Part shown: positions 16,361 through 25,267 of the stretch, piece after piece
How the letters are laid out: each line of letters opens with the position of its first letter
Numbering within the stretch: the first letter of the stretch is position 1
Origin: Arcobacter roscoffensis
GTDB lineage: Bacteria; Campylobacterota; Campylobacteria; Campylobacterales; Arcobacteraceae
NCBI RefSeq assembly: GCF_024267655.1
Contig: NZ_CP100595.1
Span: forward strand, 434,001 to 498,000
Length of the DNA stretch: 64,000 nt
Reading direction: 5' to 3'
Made by a program: the position numbers and the translations under genes
Notes under the pieces: model-generated
What the model saw: only the letters and a program-made list of their open reading frames with translations
Database searches by the model: none
What the model was told of the DNA's origin: nothing

Positions 16361-17326
16361 TTATATTAATCCAACTGCGTCTCTTAAAATTCTCATTTTT
16401 TCACTAGCGATTTTAGAAGCTTTTGAAGCTCCAAAAGCTAAGATTTCATGAACTTCTTTTGGATTTGCAAGTAAATGTTCTCTTTTTTGAACATATGGTT
16501 CAAAGTGTTCATTGATTTTATCAAGTAGTGTTAGTTTAAAGTGACCATAACCTTCACCTGGTGTTGCATATCTAACTTGTAACTCTTTTAATTCATCTTC
16601 ATTCATAAATAGTTCACAAAGCTTATAAATATTACAGTTCTCGTGATTCTTTACTTCATCAAGCTCTTTTGAATCAGTTACTATTCCCATAACTTGTTTT
16701 TTGATTTTCTTTTTTGTATTGAACATATCAATAGTATTACCGTATGATTTAGACATTTTAGCCCCATCAGTTCCTGGAACTGTAGCTACAATTTCATCTA
16801 CTTTTGATTCTGGCATTACAAATAGTTCTTGTTTATATGCGTGATTAAAAGAGTTTGCAATATCTCTTGTCATTTCAACGTGTTGGATCTGGTCTTTTCC
16901 AACTGGAACTATATTTGAATCATAAAGTAAAATATCAGCTGCCATTAAAACTGGATATGAAAATAATCCATGGTTAGCTTGAATACCTTTTGCTGTTTTG
17001 TCTTTATAAGAATGGGCTCTCTCTAAAAGTCCCATAGATGTATGATTTGAAAGTAGCCAGTAAAGTTCTAGTACTTCTTTTACATGGTGTTGTACCCAAA
17101 ATGTAGATTTCTCTGGGTCCATTCCTAGTGCTAAAAAGTTAACTGCAGCTTCAAAAGTGTTTTGCTCTAAAAGCTCTTTATCCTTTACTGATGTTAATGC
17201 ATGGTAAGATGCAATAAACGCAAATAATTCTCCATCGTTTTGAGATTCAATCATCTTCTTAATCATTCCAAAATAGTTACCTATATGAATTGTTCCTGAT
17301 GGTTGAATTCCTGATAAAATTCTCAA
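16361..17326 (-). CDS. trpS: Tryptophan--tRNA ligase
   Basis: A 321-residue class I aminoacyl-tRNA synthetase. The HIGH-type motif is TIHIGNYFG near the N-terminus (preceded by SGIQPSG), and the KMSKS motif is present as KMSKSYGN. VGKDQIQHVEMTRDIA and GLFSYPVLMAADILLYD are diagnostic for TrpRS. It charges tRNA-Trp with tryptophan using ATP. The start codon is TTG at 17326 with AAGGA six bases upstream. Length and motifs are normal. Confidence 0.96.
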   Translation of the reverse strand: MRILSGIQPSGTIHIGNYFGMIKKMIESQNDGELFAFIASYHALTSVKDKELLEQNTFEAAVNFLALGMDPEKSTFWVQHHVKEVLELYWLLSNHTSMGLLERAHSYKDKTAKGIQANHGLFSYPVLMAADILLYDSNIVPVGKDQIQHVEMTRDIANSFNHAYKQELFVMPESKVDEIVATVPGTDGAKMSKSYGNTIDMFNTKKKIKKQVMGIVTDSKELDEVKNHENCNIYKLCELFMNEDELKELQVRYATPGEGYGHFKLTLLDKINEHFEPYVQKREHLLANPKEVHEILAFGASKASKIASEKMRILRDAVGLI

Positions 17327-17373
17327 ATCTAATCCTTATAATTTTTTGAGAATTATATCAAAAAAAACTATAA

Positions 17374-18651
17374 TTACTGGTTATTTAACTTAGTACTAGC
17401 CTTTGAGATTATAAGTTCTAAGTGCATGATTAAATCATAATATTCACCCATATAAGCAAGTGGTACTTTTGTTTCATCTTTTATTTCTTTTTTTAGTTTT
17501 TCAAGTTCACTAAGTTTTTGAATTAGCTCCTCTTTACTTGATTTATCTAAACTTAAATCTAAATCTTGAAGTTCATCATACCATCTGTAAATCTTTGATC
17601 TAATACTCCATCTATATAAAGGAAATATTCCTTTAAACAGTGGAATAGACAAAGTAATAAGAGGAATTAAAAGAATTTTTAATCTATCAAGAGTTGAAGC
17701 TATCCAATATGGAAATATTTTCTCCAACCAAGTGTCACCATTTTTCATATATATACTTGCTTCTTCATTTTGAGGTAGTGGTAGATTTAGGCTATTTGGA
17801 AATTGTCCTTCTTTTGAAAAAAGTGTTTTCTCGCTATGTACTTCTTTTACTTTTTTAAGTAAAATTCTTACTAACTCATCAGAAAACTCTTTATGAGCTA
17901 CAAGTGTTGCTGTACTTGACAAGAGTTTTTTATCAAGGGATGGTATATTTCTTAATAAATCAATAGTTCCTTCATGTAAATCAAGAGGTGTTAAATAGTG
18001 AAACTTTCTACTATAAGCATTTGCTCTTTTAAATGAAAATAAAGATATTTCTTTACTATTCAAAAGTTTTTTTATAATTTTAGAATCAGCAGATGTGACT
18101 AAAAATAAAGCATCAATTTCTTTTGAGAGTAGTTTTTGTGTGGCTACTTTTGAATCATAATTAAATAAAGTACTGTTTTTTTCATATACACCATTTATAT
18201 TTAGAACATCTAAGGCTAAATCTTCAGTGCCACTTCTTTTTTGACCAATGGCTATTTTTTTGCCCTTTAAATCCTGAATATATGATAAATCATTTATATT
18301 AGAATTGTAAAATATCCATAAAGGTTCATAATAAAGTGAAGCAAGTGATTCTAAATTTTGGCTTTTTTCAATAACTCCATTTTGTATAAATGCTATATCA
18401 ACTTTTTTTTCATTTAAAAGTTGTATATTTTCAATAGAGCCAGAACTATTTATAATATTGACTTTAACTTTTTCTTTTTCTAAAAGTTCTTTATATTTTA
18501 GGGCTGTTTGGTAATATTGACCTGATTTTGAACCAGTTGCTATAGTGATTTCTTTTTTGGGACTTGGTTTTATAAACTGGGCAGTAAAATAAAATACTCC
18601 CACAACAAGTGCAATCACAGGGATAGACACTAAGATAAATTTATTTTTCAT
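17374..18651 (-). CDS. TAXI-family TRAP-type substrate-binding protein, membrane-anchored
   Basis: A 425-residue protein with an N-terminal transmembrane or signal-anchor segment (about 5-27). The TAXI binding domain follows (EITIATGSKSGQYYQTA, VNIINSSGSIENIQLL, VDIAFIQNGV). At about 320-345 a second hydrophobic segment (LLIPLITLSIPLFKGIF) leads to a helical, charged cytoplasmic tail. A free periplasmic receptor would lack that second anchor. No TRAP permease (DctQM) gene is nearby. It may act as a ligand sensor or serve a permease encoded elsewhere; the ligand is unknown. Confidence 0.8.
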   Translation of the reverse strand: MKNKFILVSIPVIALVVGVFYFTAQFIKPSPKKEITIATGSKSGQYYQTALKYKELLEKEKVKVNIINSSGSIENIQLLNEKKVDIAFIQNGVIEKSQNLESLASLYYEPLWIFYNSNINDLSYIQDLKGKKIAIGQKRSGTEDLALDVLNINGVYEKNSTLFNYDSKVATQKLLSKEIDALFLVTSADSKIIKKLLNSKEISLFSFKRANAYSRKFHYLTPLDLHEGTIDLLRNIPSLDKKLLSSTATLVAHKEFSDELVRILLKKVKEVHSEKTLFSKEGQFPNSLNLPLPQNEEASIYMKNGDTWLEKIFPYWIASTLDRLKILLIPLITLSIPLFKGIFPLYRWSIRSKIYRWYDELQDLDLSLDKSSKEELIQKLSELEKLKKEIKDETKVPLAYMGEYYDLIMHLELIISKASTKLNNQ

Positions 18652-18750
18652 ATAGGACTCTTTTTTGAATAAAAACTTTTATTATATTTTACTAAAAGAA
18701 GTTTATATGATGATTATGTTAGAATTCGAAAAAATTTATTAGGAGATAAA

Positions 18751-18963
18751 ATGGCAACAGTAAGAGTTGAAAGAGCATGTGGATGCTTTAAAAATTCAGA
18801 TTATAAACAAGAAATGACTTTTGAAACAATTGATGAAGCTTTAGAAAAAGCAAATATGATGTGTATAGAAATGAATGAGGACTTTTGTCATAAGCATAAA
18901 TTTGTAGCTGTTTATGATGAGCCAACAGGTGAAGTAATCATCAAAATGCAAATGAACGGATAA
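18751..18963 (+). CDS. Small conserved-looking Cys/His protein, function unknown
   Basis: A 70-residue protein with a strong ribosome site (AGGAG, 8 bp before ATG). It has four cysteines and two histidines in ERACGCFKN, MMCIEM and FCHKHKF, which could form a metal site. The rest is a compact alpha/beta-looking sequence ending GEVIIKMQMNG. It stands alone between two minus-strand genes. I do not recognise a named family. Confidence 0.7.
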   Translation: MATVRVERACGCFKNSDYKQEMTFETIDEALEKANMMCIEMNEDFCHKHKFVAVYDEPTGEVIIKMQMNG

Positions 18964-18989
18964 AATTAAATAGATTATTTTAAAGGGAT

Positions 18990-20168
18990 TTAGATTTTAA
19001 AACCTAAGTCCCTTGCTAAACTCTTAGCTCTTCTTTTTTCATATCTATTTTTTGAGGCTTTTTTAAGATATTTAGTAAGTCTTGGTTTATTATCTAACTC
19101 ATAATAACTTAATGCTAAAAGTGTATATCTTTTTCCATCTGCTTTAGATCTTGTTTTGAAGTTGTGTTTTTCTAAAACGCTTATTGCTTTTTTAAAACTA
19201 TTTTGATTATAGTAAATATTCCCAAGTATTAATTGATATTTATCATTTTTTGCAAAAGGTGAGTTTTCGAGTAGTTTTATGGATTTGTCATAGTTTTTTG
19301 CATTTAAATATAAAGAGATTAAGATATTGAAATTTTTTTGATTATTCTTAACTGTTTTTTCATTTAAAGCTTTTTGCATATATTTTGCTGCTTTATTATA
19401 AACCCCATAATCACTTAAAATACTTATTAAATATAAAAGATTTTTTCCCTTACTTACAATATTGTTTTTATATGTAAATTCTAAAGTTGCTAATGACTTT
19501 CTTTTTTGTTTAGTTCTTTCATAAAGTGAAATTAACTGCATCCAATAGGTTTCGTTTTTTTTATAGATTTTAGTCATATCTTTTAGAGTATTAATTGCAA
19601 GTTTATATTTTTTACTTTCTACATAAGCTGAATAAAGCATTCTATACCAAGACTCTTTATTTTTGTCACCCTTACTTAGCACAAGAACTTTTTTAGTATA
19701 AGTTGCACTATTTGAGTATTTTTTATTATAGTAATAAGATAAAGCTATGTTTTCATAAAGTTCTTTATTTCTTGCTACTTTTGAGTTAATCAACTGCTTT
19801 GAATATTTTACAGCTTTTTCATACTTTTCTAAACTAAAATATATTTTAGATAGTGAATATTTTATTTTTAAAATATCATCTTTTTCTAAACTCTTGTATG
19901 AGATTATCTTTTCATAATCTCTTGCCACAGCTTTATAGTTTTTTCTTTTTAGATTTATATTTGCTAAAGATTGTAGAGCGTATGACTTTGTTAGATTATT
20001 TATATCTTTTTTTAGCAAAATTTTAATATGATTTTTAGCTTTTGATAGCTTATTTTGTTCTATTAGTTTATTTACCTTTTGTAAGTTTTTGTAATCACTT
20101 GCTTTTATAGTATCTTTTGCATTTAAAACTGCAATAGAAACTAGTAGTATTAAAATTATCTTTTTCAT
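18990..20168 (-). CDS. TPR-repeat periplasmic protein of the TonB2-type system
   Basis: A 392-residue protein with a signal peptide ending at VLNA (about residue 17). The rest is a helical solenoid of tetratricopeptide repeats (recurring pattern 'Y..A...Y.k.L', e.g. EKAVKYSKQLI, YKLAINTLKDM, NSFKKAISVLEKH). It is the last gene of a six-gene operon and overlaps tonB by 4 bp. In Vibrio TonB2 clusters a TPR gene occupies the same place, so a scaffolding role for the energy-transduction complex in the periplasm is likely. Confidence 0.82.
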   Translation of the reverse strand: MKKIILILLVSIAVLNAKDTIKASDYKNLQKVNKLIEQNKLSKAKNHIKILLKKDINNLTKSYALQSLANINLKRKNYKAVARDYEKIISYKSLEKDDILKIKYSLSKIYFSLEKYEKAVKYSKQLINSKVARNKELYENIALSYYYNKKYSNSATYTKKVLVLSKGDKNKESWYRMLYSAYVESKKYKLAINTLKDMTKIYKKNETYWMQLISLYERTKQKRKSLATLEFTYKNNIVSKGKNLLYLISILSDYGVYNKAAKYMQKALNEKTVKNNQKNFNILISLYLNAKNYDKSIKLLENSPFAKNDKYQLILGNIYYNQNSFKKAISVLEKHNFKTRSKADGKRYTLLALSYYELDNKPRLTKYLKKASKNRYEKRRAKSLARDLGFKI

Positions 20169-20779
20169 CTTTGTAACCTAAAATTAAATGTTATTGTTGC
20201 ATTTCTATCAAACTCATTTCTCTCAAATTTCCATTTTTTTATGGCATAAATAGAGTTTTTATCAAACACACCTTTGGGCTTTGATTCAAGTATTTTTACA
20301 TTACTTACATTTCCATGTTTATTTATTAAAAAACTTAGTTTTACATAACCACTTTGTTTTCTTATTTTTGCACGTCTAGGAAATCTTGGATTTACTTTTG
20401 AAATGGCAGTTAAACTATTTGCATCAACTAATCCTGCATTCATTTCAATTTGTGCACCACTTAAAGAAGAAAGTGCAGAAATATCAACTTGTTTTGATTG
20501 AACTTTAAAGGCTTTGACTTTTATGTTCTTATTTATTTGTGTATTTACTTTTGTTTTAATTTCAATTTTTTTTGGTGGTTTCTTTTTGAGTGGCTCTTTT
20601 GGTTTAACTCTTTTTTTTCTTTCAATTTTAGTTTCATTTTTTTCTCTTAAATAAACTAAATGCCTAGTCTCTGATTTCTCTTGCAACTTAGAGTTTTTAC
20701 TAGTAGTCATTAAATTCATAGCAAAAAATATAGCTACACTTATAACAGCTGATAAAATAAGAGCTATAAGTAGTCTCAT
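20165..20779 (-). CDS. tonB: TonB-family energy transducer
   Basis: A 204-residue protein with one N-terminal membrane helix (about 3-22), a Lys/Pro-rich periplasmic spacer (KRVKPKEPLKKKPPKK) and a C-terminal TonB domain (PRFPRRAKIRKQSGYVKLSF, IKKWKFERNE, ending ITFNFRLQR). It would carry the inner-membrane proton-driven motion to outer-membrane receptors. No TonB-dependent receptor is in the window. The short length fits TonB2-type transducers, which work with TtpC. Confidence 0.9.
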   Translation of the reverse strand: MRLLIALILSAVISVAIFFAMNLMTTSKNSKLQEKSETRHLVYLREKNETKIERKKRVKPKEPLKKKPPKKIEIKTKVNTQINKNIKVKAFKVQSKQVDISALSSLSGAQIEMNAGLVDANSLTAISKVNPRFPRRAKIRKQSGYVKLSFLINKHGNVSNVKILESKPKGVFDKNSIYAIKKWKFERNEFDRNATITFNFRLQR

Positions 20780-20780
20780 T

Positions 20781-21188
20781 TTAGTTCTCTTTTAGTGTTG
20801 ATATTGAGATATTAAAAATACCTGCAAGTCTTATTTGATCCATAACTTGCACTAAAATACCAGTTTTAGACTCACTATCTGACTGAATAACTATAGAGTT
20901 TTGAGTATTTGTAGCTTTTAGTCTTTCTATATTGGCTCTAACTGACCTAATATCTACCATTCTTTTATCGATCCATATTTCATTATTATTTCTAATTGCT
21001 ATTAGAATATTTGCAGCTCCTTTTTGTTGAGCAGATGCAGCACTTGGTCTGTTGACTTCAATACCTGCTTCTTTTACAAAAGATGTTGTAACAATAAAAA
21101 ATATAAGCATAATAAAAACAACATCAAGCATTGGAGTTAGATTTATTTCAGTTTCTTCTTTATGATGTTTTTGTGAAAATCTTCTCAT
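20781..21188 (-). CDS. exbD: ExbD-type proton channel accessory protein
   Basis: A 135-residue ExbD/TolR protein with one membrane helix. The key acidic residue Asp22 lies at the head of LDVVFIMLIFFIV and is needed for proton use in the family. The periplasmic part has the usual VDIRSVRANIERL and GILVQVMDQIRLAGI segments. It is 1 bp from tonB and overlaps exbB by 4 bp. Confidence 0.93.
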   Translation of the reverse strand: MRRFSQKHHKEETEINLTPMLDVVFIMLIFFIVTTSFVKEAGIEVNRPSAASAQQKGAANILIAIRNNNEIWIDKRMVDIRSVRANIERLKATNTQNSIVIQSDSESKTGILVQVMDQIRLAGIFNISISTLKEN

Positions 21189-21706
21189 TTTATAACCTTT
21201 GAAAGTTCTAATTCTAATTTTTGAGTATGGTACTTTATAGATAAATCTAATCTTTTTTCAAAAAGTATTCCACTTAAAGCTACAACCATTCCAGCCATAG
21301 TTGGAATGGTTGCCATTGAAACACCATTTGCCATAGATTTTACATTGCTTGTACCCATAATTGCCATCACATCAAATACTTCAATCATTCCTGTAACTGT
21401 TCCTAAAAGACCAACTAAAGGACAGACTATAATCAATGTCTTTATAAATTCAAGACCTGTTTTTAGTTTGAAGTTAGCTTCTTCGACTATACATCTTTTG
21501 ATTTCATCTTTAAATCTATTTTTTTCATTTAGATTCTTCAAGTCTTCAAGTACTTTTTTCTTATATTTTTTGTACTCAAAACTTATATAGATATATCTTT
21601 CAATCAATAGTGTCCATAAAAATAAAGCAATGGCAAATACTATATATAAAACAAAGCCTCCTTTATCAAAGAAGGCTAATAAGTCATCTAAATATACTTC
21701 AATCAT
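21185..21706 (-). CDS. exbB: ExbB/TolQ-type proton channel subunit (short)
   Basis: A 173-residue MotA/TolQ/ExbB protein with three predicted membrane segments. The conserved channel part is CPLVGLLGTVTGMIEVFD followed by VSMATIPTMAGMVVALSG. It forms the proton channel with ExbD. It is 1 bp from the longer TtpC-like gene upstream; having both a short and a long ExbB paralogue in one operon is the mark of the TonB2-type system. Confidence 0.93.
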   Translation of the reverse strand: MIEVYLDDLLAFFDKGGFVLYIVFAIALFLWTLLIERYIYISFEYKKYKKKVLEDLKNLNEKNRFKDEIKRCIVEEANFKLKTGLEFIKTLIIVCPLVGLLGTVTGMIEVFDVMAIMGTSNVKSMANGVSMATIPTMAGMVVALSGILFEKRLDLSIKYHTQKLELELSKVIK

Positions 21707-21707
21707 C

Positions 21708-23021
21708 TTATTTCAAGGTCTTTGCTAGTAGTCCAATACTTTGCTCTTCTAGTATAGATACAAGTTCATCTGCTTTTGAAGAGATATAAGTGTATGCAAA
21801 TAGAAGTGGTATTGCAGTGATTAAACCTAAAACCGTTGTAATTAAAGCAGTTGAAATACCTCCTGCCATTAGTTTGGGGTCACCTGTACCAAAAAGTGTT
21901 ATAGCTTGAAAAGTTGCAATCATTCCTGTAACAGTTCCTAAAAGTCCTAAAAGAGGTGTAACAGCTGCTAGAAGCTTCACAAAACTTTGACCTTTTTTGA
22001 TTTTATTTGTTTCTTTTATGATTGCTTCACCAATTTTTATTTCTAAATTATTTATTGAGTCATTTATATTTTTATAGAATATATCTGCAATTTTTCCTAA
22101 AGAGTTGTTTTGTTTTGGCTTGTCAAGGTTTTTTATTTGAGATTTGATTTTAACTGAGGCAATATTTAAAACAATGATTTTATATAAAGCAAATAATAAA
22201 CCAAGTCCTCCAAGAGCAAGGATTATATACCCAACAATTCCACCTTGTTTTACTCTATCAATAATAGTAGGATTATTTTCAAGCATTTCAAAAAGTGTTC
22301 CTCTTGTTGGGTCAATTGTAATATTTGTAATAGTAGTGCTGTTTTCAAACTTTTTTGCTTGATTTAAAACTGAACTGCTTGGTTGAACTGCTAGCTCAAT
22401 TAAAGCTTTCATATCATTTGAGTAAGTTAGATATTTACCATTAGAGACAGCAGCAAAAAGACCGATTCTTGTAACTTCATTTGTTGTTTTTTCACCACTA
22501 TTTAAAATCACATCTGCTTCATATCTTGATACATTTCCGGATTGAATAATTTCATCTAACATTCCATGCCAAAATGATTTTAATTCTTCTAAATTTGGAA
22601 GTTTTTTAGAGTTTGCAAGTTTATTAAACTCTTCTTCTTTTAAAGGATTTTGAGAAGCTGTTAATGAGTTTTGATAGTTTGTTAAAAAGTCTGCTGATAT
22701 TTGTCTTACGCTACCAAACATTTCACCTAAATTTGCAGATTTGTTTTTTAGCTCTCTTTCTTTTTCTTCTAGTAAAACTTCATTTTCATCAATTTTTGTT
22801 TTTAACTCAGAACTTTTTTCTTCAATAGTTTTTAATTGAGTTTTTTTTTCTTTTAATAAAGAAGCTTGTTTATTTTTATCTTCTAAAAATTCTTGAAGCC
22901 TTTTCTTTTCTTCATTTATTTCTTGTTTTGAATCACTTTTGATACTTTGTAGAATATTGTTTAAATCAAGTGAAAAAGCAAGATTTGAAACTAGGGCTAA
23001 AGTTAATATATATTTAATCAT
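21708..23021 (-). CDS. TtpC-like long MotA/TolQ/ExbB protein
   Basis: A 437-residue protein with a signal peptide (ends about LAFS, residue 17), a long periplasmic coiled coil (about 25-100) and an alpha/beta stretch to about 250. Three membrane helices with the ExbB signature LLGLLGTVTGMIATF (about 355) follow. TtpC of Vibrio has the same build and is needed for TonB2 function. Its stop abuts exbB with 1 bp between. Gene order DUF3450-ttpC-exbB-exbD-tonB-TPR matches that cluster. Confidence 0.88.
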   Translation of the reverse strand: MIKYILTLALVSNLAFSLDLNNILQSIKSDSKQEINEEKKRLQEFLEDKNKQASLLKEKKTQLKTIEEKSSELKTKIDENEVLLEEKERELKNKSANLGEMFGSVRQISADFLTNYQNSLTASQNPLKEEEFNKLANSKKLPNLEELKSFWHGMLDEIIQSGNVSRYEADVILNSGEKTTNEVTRIGLFAAVSNGKYLTYSNDMKALIELAVQPSSSVLNQAKKFENSTTITNITIDPTRGTLFEMLENNPTIIDRVKQGGIVGYIILALGGLGLLFALYKIIVLNIASVKIKSQIKNLDKPKQNNSLGKIADIFYKNINDSINNLEIKIGEAIIKETNKIKKGQSFVKLLAAVTPLLGLLGTVTGMIATFQAITLFGTGDPKLMAGGISTALITTVLGLITAIPLLFAYTYISSKADELVSILEEQSIGLLAKTLK

Positions 23022-23767
23022 TATTTCTCCTTTGTAGCTAAAAAGGGAAGATTTAAGAAATCAACGTTTTGTTGTTTTTTTGCAATTTTTATTGCTTTTC
23101 TAATATTTGATTTAGACTTAGCATCATCTATTGTCTCCCAAAATTTTGTTTTATTGTTAAAGTATCCATACTCTTTTAAGTCTAAACTTTGATAATATAA
23201 AGCAACTCTTCCTAATCTTAAAAAGTTATATGTTTTATCATTTAGTTTAGATTGATAGCTTTCAATCGTCTTTGCATAGTCATACTCTACTTTAAAGGCT
23301 TCAAGAATAATTCTATATTTTTCATGAGTTTGAATATCTGCTTTATCTAAAATATCTTTTAGTCTTTGAACCCTAGTAGTTCTCTCTTCTAGTAAAAAAG
23401 GTGTATCTTGTTTTACAAGAGCTTCAAGAGAATTAATCATGTCAATCATTAATGGAAAAATATTTTTTTGTGTTTGCTCAATATCAATAATCTGTTGATT
23501 TAAACTTGAAAGCTCTTCTTCTTGAGATTTTTTTATTTTTTCTAATTGCAAATTATAAACTTTTGTACTTTTTATAGCACTTGTTGTATATTTGTACTCA
23601 TTTAATAAATGTTCTTTAATTCTTTCATTTTTATCAATACTATTTTGATAAGACTTTAGTTTTGAGTTTGTCTTTTCAATAACATTTATTGATTTATCAA
23701 TGGTATTTGCATATGAAATTAATTGGAGGCTTAATAAAACCAAAATAGTTTTATATATTTTTCTCAT
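23021..23767 (-). CDS. DUF3450-family periplasmic protein
   Basis: A 248-residue protein with a signal peptide (ends about SYA, residue 20) and an almost wholly helical, coiled-coil body (about 25-120). The C-terminal part (FLRLGRVALYYQSLDLKEYGYFN, FWETID, IRKAIKIAKKQQNVDFLNLPF) is typical of DUF3450, a family found upstream of TonB2/TtpC genes. It opens the operon and overlaps the ttpC-like gene by 1 bp. It probably helps assemble the periplasmic part of the complex; its exact job is unknown. Confidence 0.85.
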   Translation of the reverse strand: MRKIYKTILVLLSLQLISYANTIDKSINVIEKTNSKLKSYQNSIDKNERIKEHLLNEYKYTTSAIKSTKVYNLQLEKIKKSQEEELSSLNQQIIDIEQTQKNIFPLMIDMINSLEALVKQDTPFLLEERTTRVQRLKDILDKADIQTHEKYRIILEAFKVEYDYAKTIESYQSKLNDKTYNFLRLGRVALYYQSLDLKEYGYFNNKTKFWETIDDAKSKSNIRKAIKIAKKQQNVDFLNLPFLATKEK

Positions 23768-23835
23768 TTGTATCCTTTTTTCATTCTATGATTATTTGTG
23801 ATTATGCCAAGTAAAAATGACAATAAAATCACATA

Positions 23836-23882
23836 AATGATTTTCAATATCATTTAGGTATAATTTTGAGAATCATAATCAA
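23836..23882. promoter_or_regulatory. Candidate Fur-type sites upstream of the TonB operon
   Basis: AATGATTTTCAATATCATT (23836-23854) and TTGAGAATCATAATCAA (23866-23882) are AT-rich imperfect inverted repeats resembling the Fur 'GATAATGATAATCATTATC' pattern. A minus-strand CATAAT at 23801-23806 could be the -10 of the TonB operon. Iron control would suit a TonB system, but the matches are partial. Confidence 0.35.
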
Positions 23883-23967
23883 ATAAATATTACAAGATAC
23901 TTAGCTAATTTTATTCATGACAAGAAATAGGCTCTTTTCTAAAAGGCTTCATATAGAAAAGTTTAGA

Positions 23968-23973
23968 TATAAT
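23968..23973 (+). promoter_or_regulatory. -10 element for serS
   Basis: TATAAT lies 31 bp upstream of the serS ATG. Just upstream, CTTTTCTA (23934-23941) and TAGAAAAG (23954-23961) form an 8-bp inverted repeat around a 12-nt loop, possibly a leader or operator element. Confidence 0.5.
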
Positions 23974-24003
23974 CACCAAAAATTTTATAGATGAAAGATT
24001 AAG

Positions 24004-25242
24004 ATGATTGATATAAGATTACTACAAAGAGATTTTGAAAATGTTGCTGCTGCACTTACAAGAAAAGGTGTAGATTCAGAAATTCTTGATAACTTAAAAG
24101 CTATTTCAGAAGAAGCAAAGCTTAAAAGACAAGAAATGGAAAATGTTACGGCTGAGCAAAATAAGCTTTCAAAAGAGTTTGGAAGATATAAAAAAGAAGG
24201 TCTTGATATTGCACCACTTCAAGCAAATATTAATGAACTAAAATCTAAAAAACAAACTTTAGAGGATGATGTTAGAGTACTTGAAGAAAAACTTACTTCT
24301 ATTGCTTTAGGCGTTCCAAATCTTCCAGATGAAAATGTTCCAGATGGAGCTGATGAAGATGAAAATGTTGTTCTAGAAACAATTGGTGAAAAACCATCTT
24401 TTGATTTTGAGCCAAAAGAACACTGGGATTTACCTAATGGATGGCTAGATTTTGAAAGAGGTGTAAAGCTTGCAAAATCTAGATTCTCTGCTATTAAAGG
24501 TCAAGGTGCAAGATTAGAAAGAGCTTTAATCAACTATATGCTTGACTTTAATAGACAAAGAGGTTTTGAAGAGTGGTATGTTCCTTTTATGGCAAACTCA
24601 AATACACTTCAAGGTACAGGTCAATTACCAAAATTTGAAGATGATTTATTTAAAATTGAAGGGGAAGATTTATACTTAATCCCTACAGCAGAAGTATCAC
24701 TTACAAACCTTTATAATGATGAAATTGTACCAGCAGATGAGTTACCACTTATGCTTACATCTTATACTCCTTGTTTTAGAAAAGAAGCAGGTAGTGCAGG
24801 TAGAGATACAAGAGGACTTATAAGACAACACCAGTTTGATAAAGTTGAAATGGTTGCCATTACAAAAGCAGAAGAGTCAGAAGAAGTATTCGAAAAAATG
24901 GTATCTTGTGCAAGTGATTTATTAACATCATTAGGTCTTGCTCATCAAAAAGTACAGTTATGTACAGGTGACCTAGGATTTAGTGCAGCAACAACTATTG
25001 ATTTAGAAGTTTGGTTACCAGGTCAAAATAAATTTAGAGAAATCTCTTCAATTTCAAACACAAGAGAATTCCAAGCAAGAAGAGCAAAAATCAGATATAA
25101 AGATGGAAAGAAAAATGTATTAGCTCATACATTAAATGGTTCATCATTAGCTGTTGGAAGAACACTTTTAGCTATTATGGAAAACTATCAAAGAGAAGAT
25201 GGAACAGTAGAAATTCCTGCAGTTTTAAAGAAGTATATGTAA
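24004..25242 (+). CDS. serS: Serine--tRNA ligase
   Basis: A 412-residue class II aminoacyl-tRNA synthetase. The N-terminal tRNA-binding coiled coil (about 30-100) is followed by the catalytic core with motif 2 ([16 protein letters not shown] and RQHQFDKVE) and motif 3 ([19 protein letters not shown]). [10 protein letters not shown] is the serine/ATP pocket segment. It charges tRNA-Ser (and tRNA-Sec if present). Length and motifs are standard. Confidence 0.97.
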   Translation: MIDIRLLQRDFENVAAALTRKGVDSEILDNLKAISEEAKLKRQEMENVTAEQNKLSKEFGRYKKEGLDIAPLQANINELKSKKQTLEDDVRVLEEKLTSIALGVPNLPDENVPDGADEDENVVLETIGEKPSFDFEPKEHWDLPNGWLDFERGVKLAKSRFSAIKGQGARLERALINYMLDFNRQRGFEEWYVPFMANSNTLQGTGQLPKFEDDLFKIEGEDLYLIPTAEVSLTNLYNDEIVPADELPLMLTSYTPCFRKEAGSAGRDTRGLIRQHQFDKVEMVAITKAEESEEVFEKMVSCASDLLTSLGLAHQKVQLCTGDLGFSAATTIDLEVWLPGQNKFREISSISNTREFQARRAKIRYKDGKKNVLAHTLNGSSLAVGRTLLAIMENYQREDGTVEIPAVLKKYM

Positions 25243-25267
25243 GAAATAGACGTAAGTCTACTTCTTA
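25240..25267. terminator. Shared hairpin between convergent serS and EAL gene
   Basis: TAAGAAATAGAC (25240-25251), loop GTAA and GTCTACTTCTTA (25256-25267) pair with one mismatch. The two outer triplets are the stop codons of the two convergent genes. No clear T run follows, so it is a possible bidirectional terminator without the full canonical form. Confidence 0.5.
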
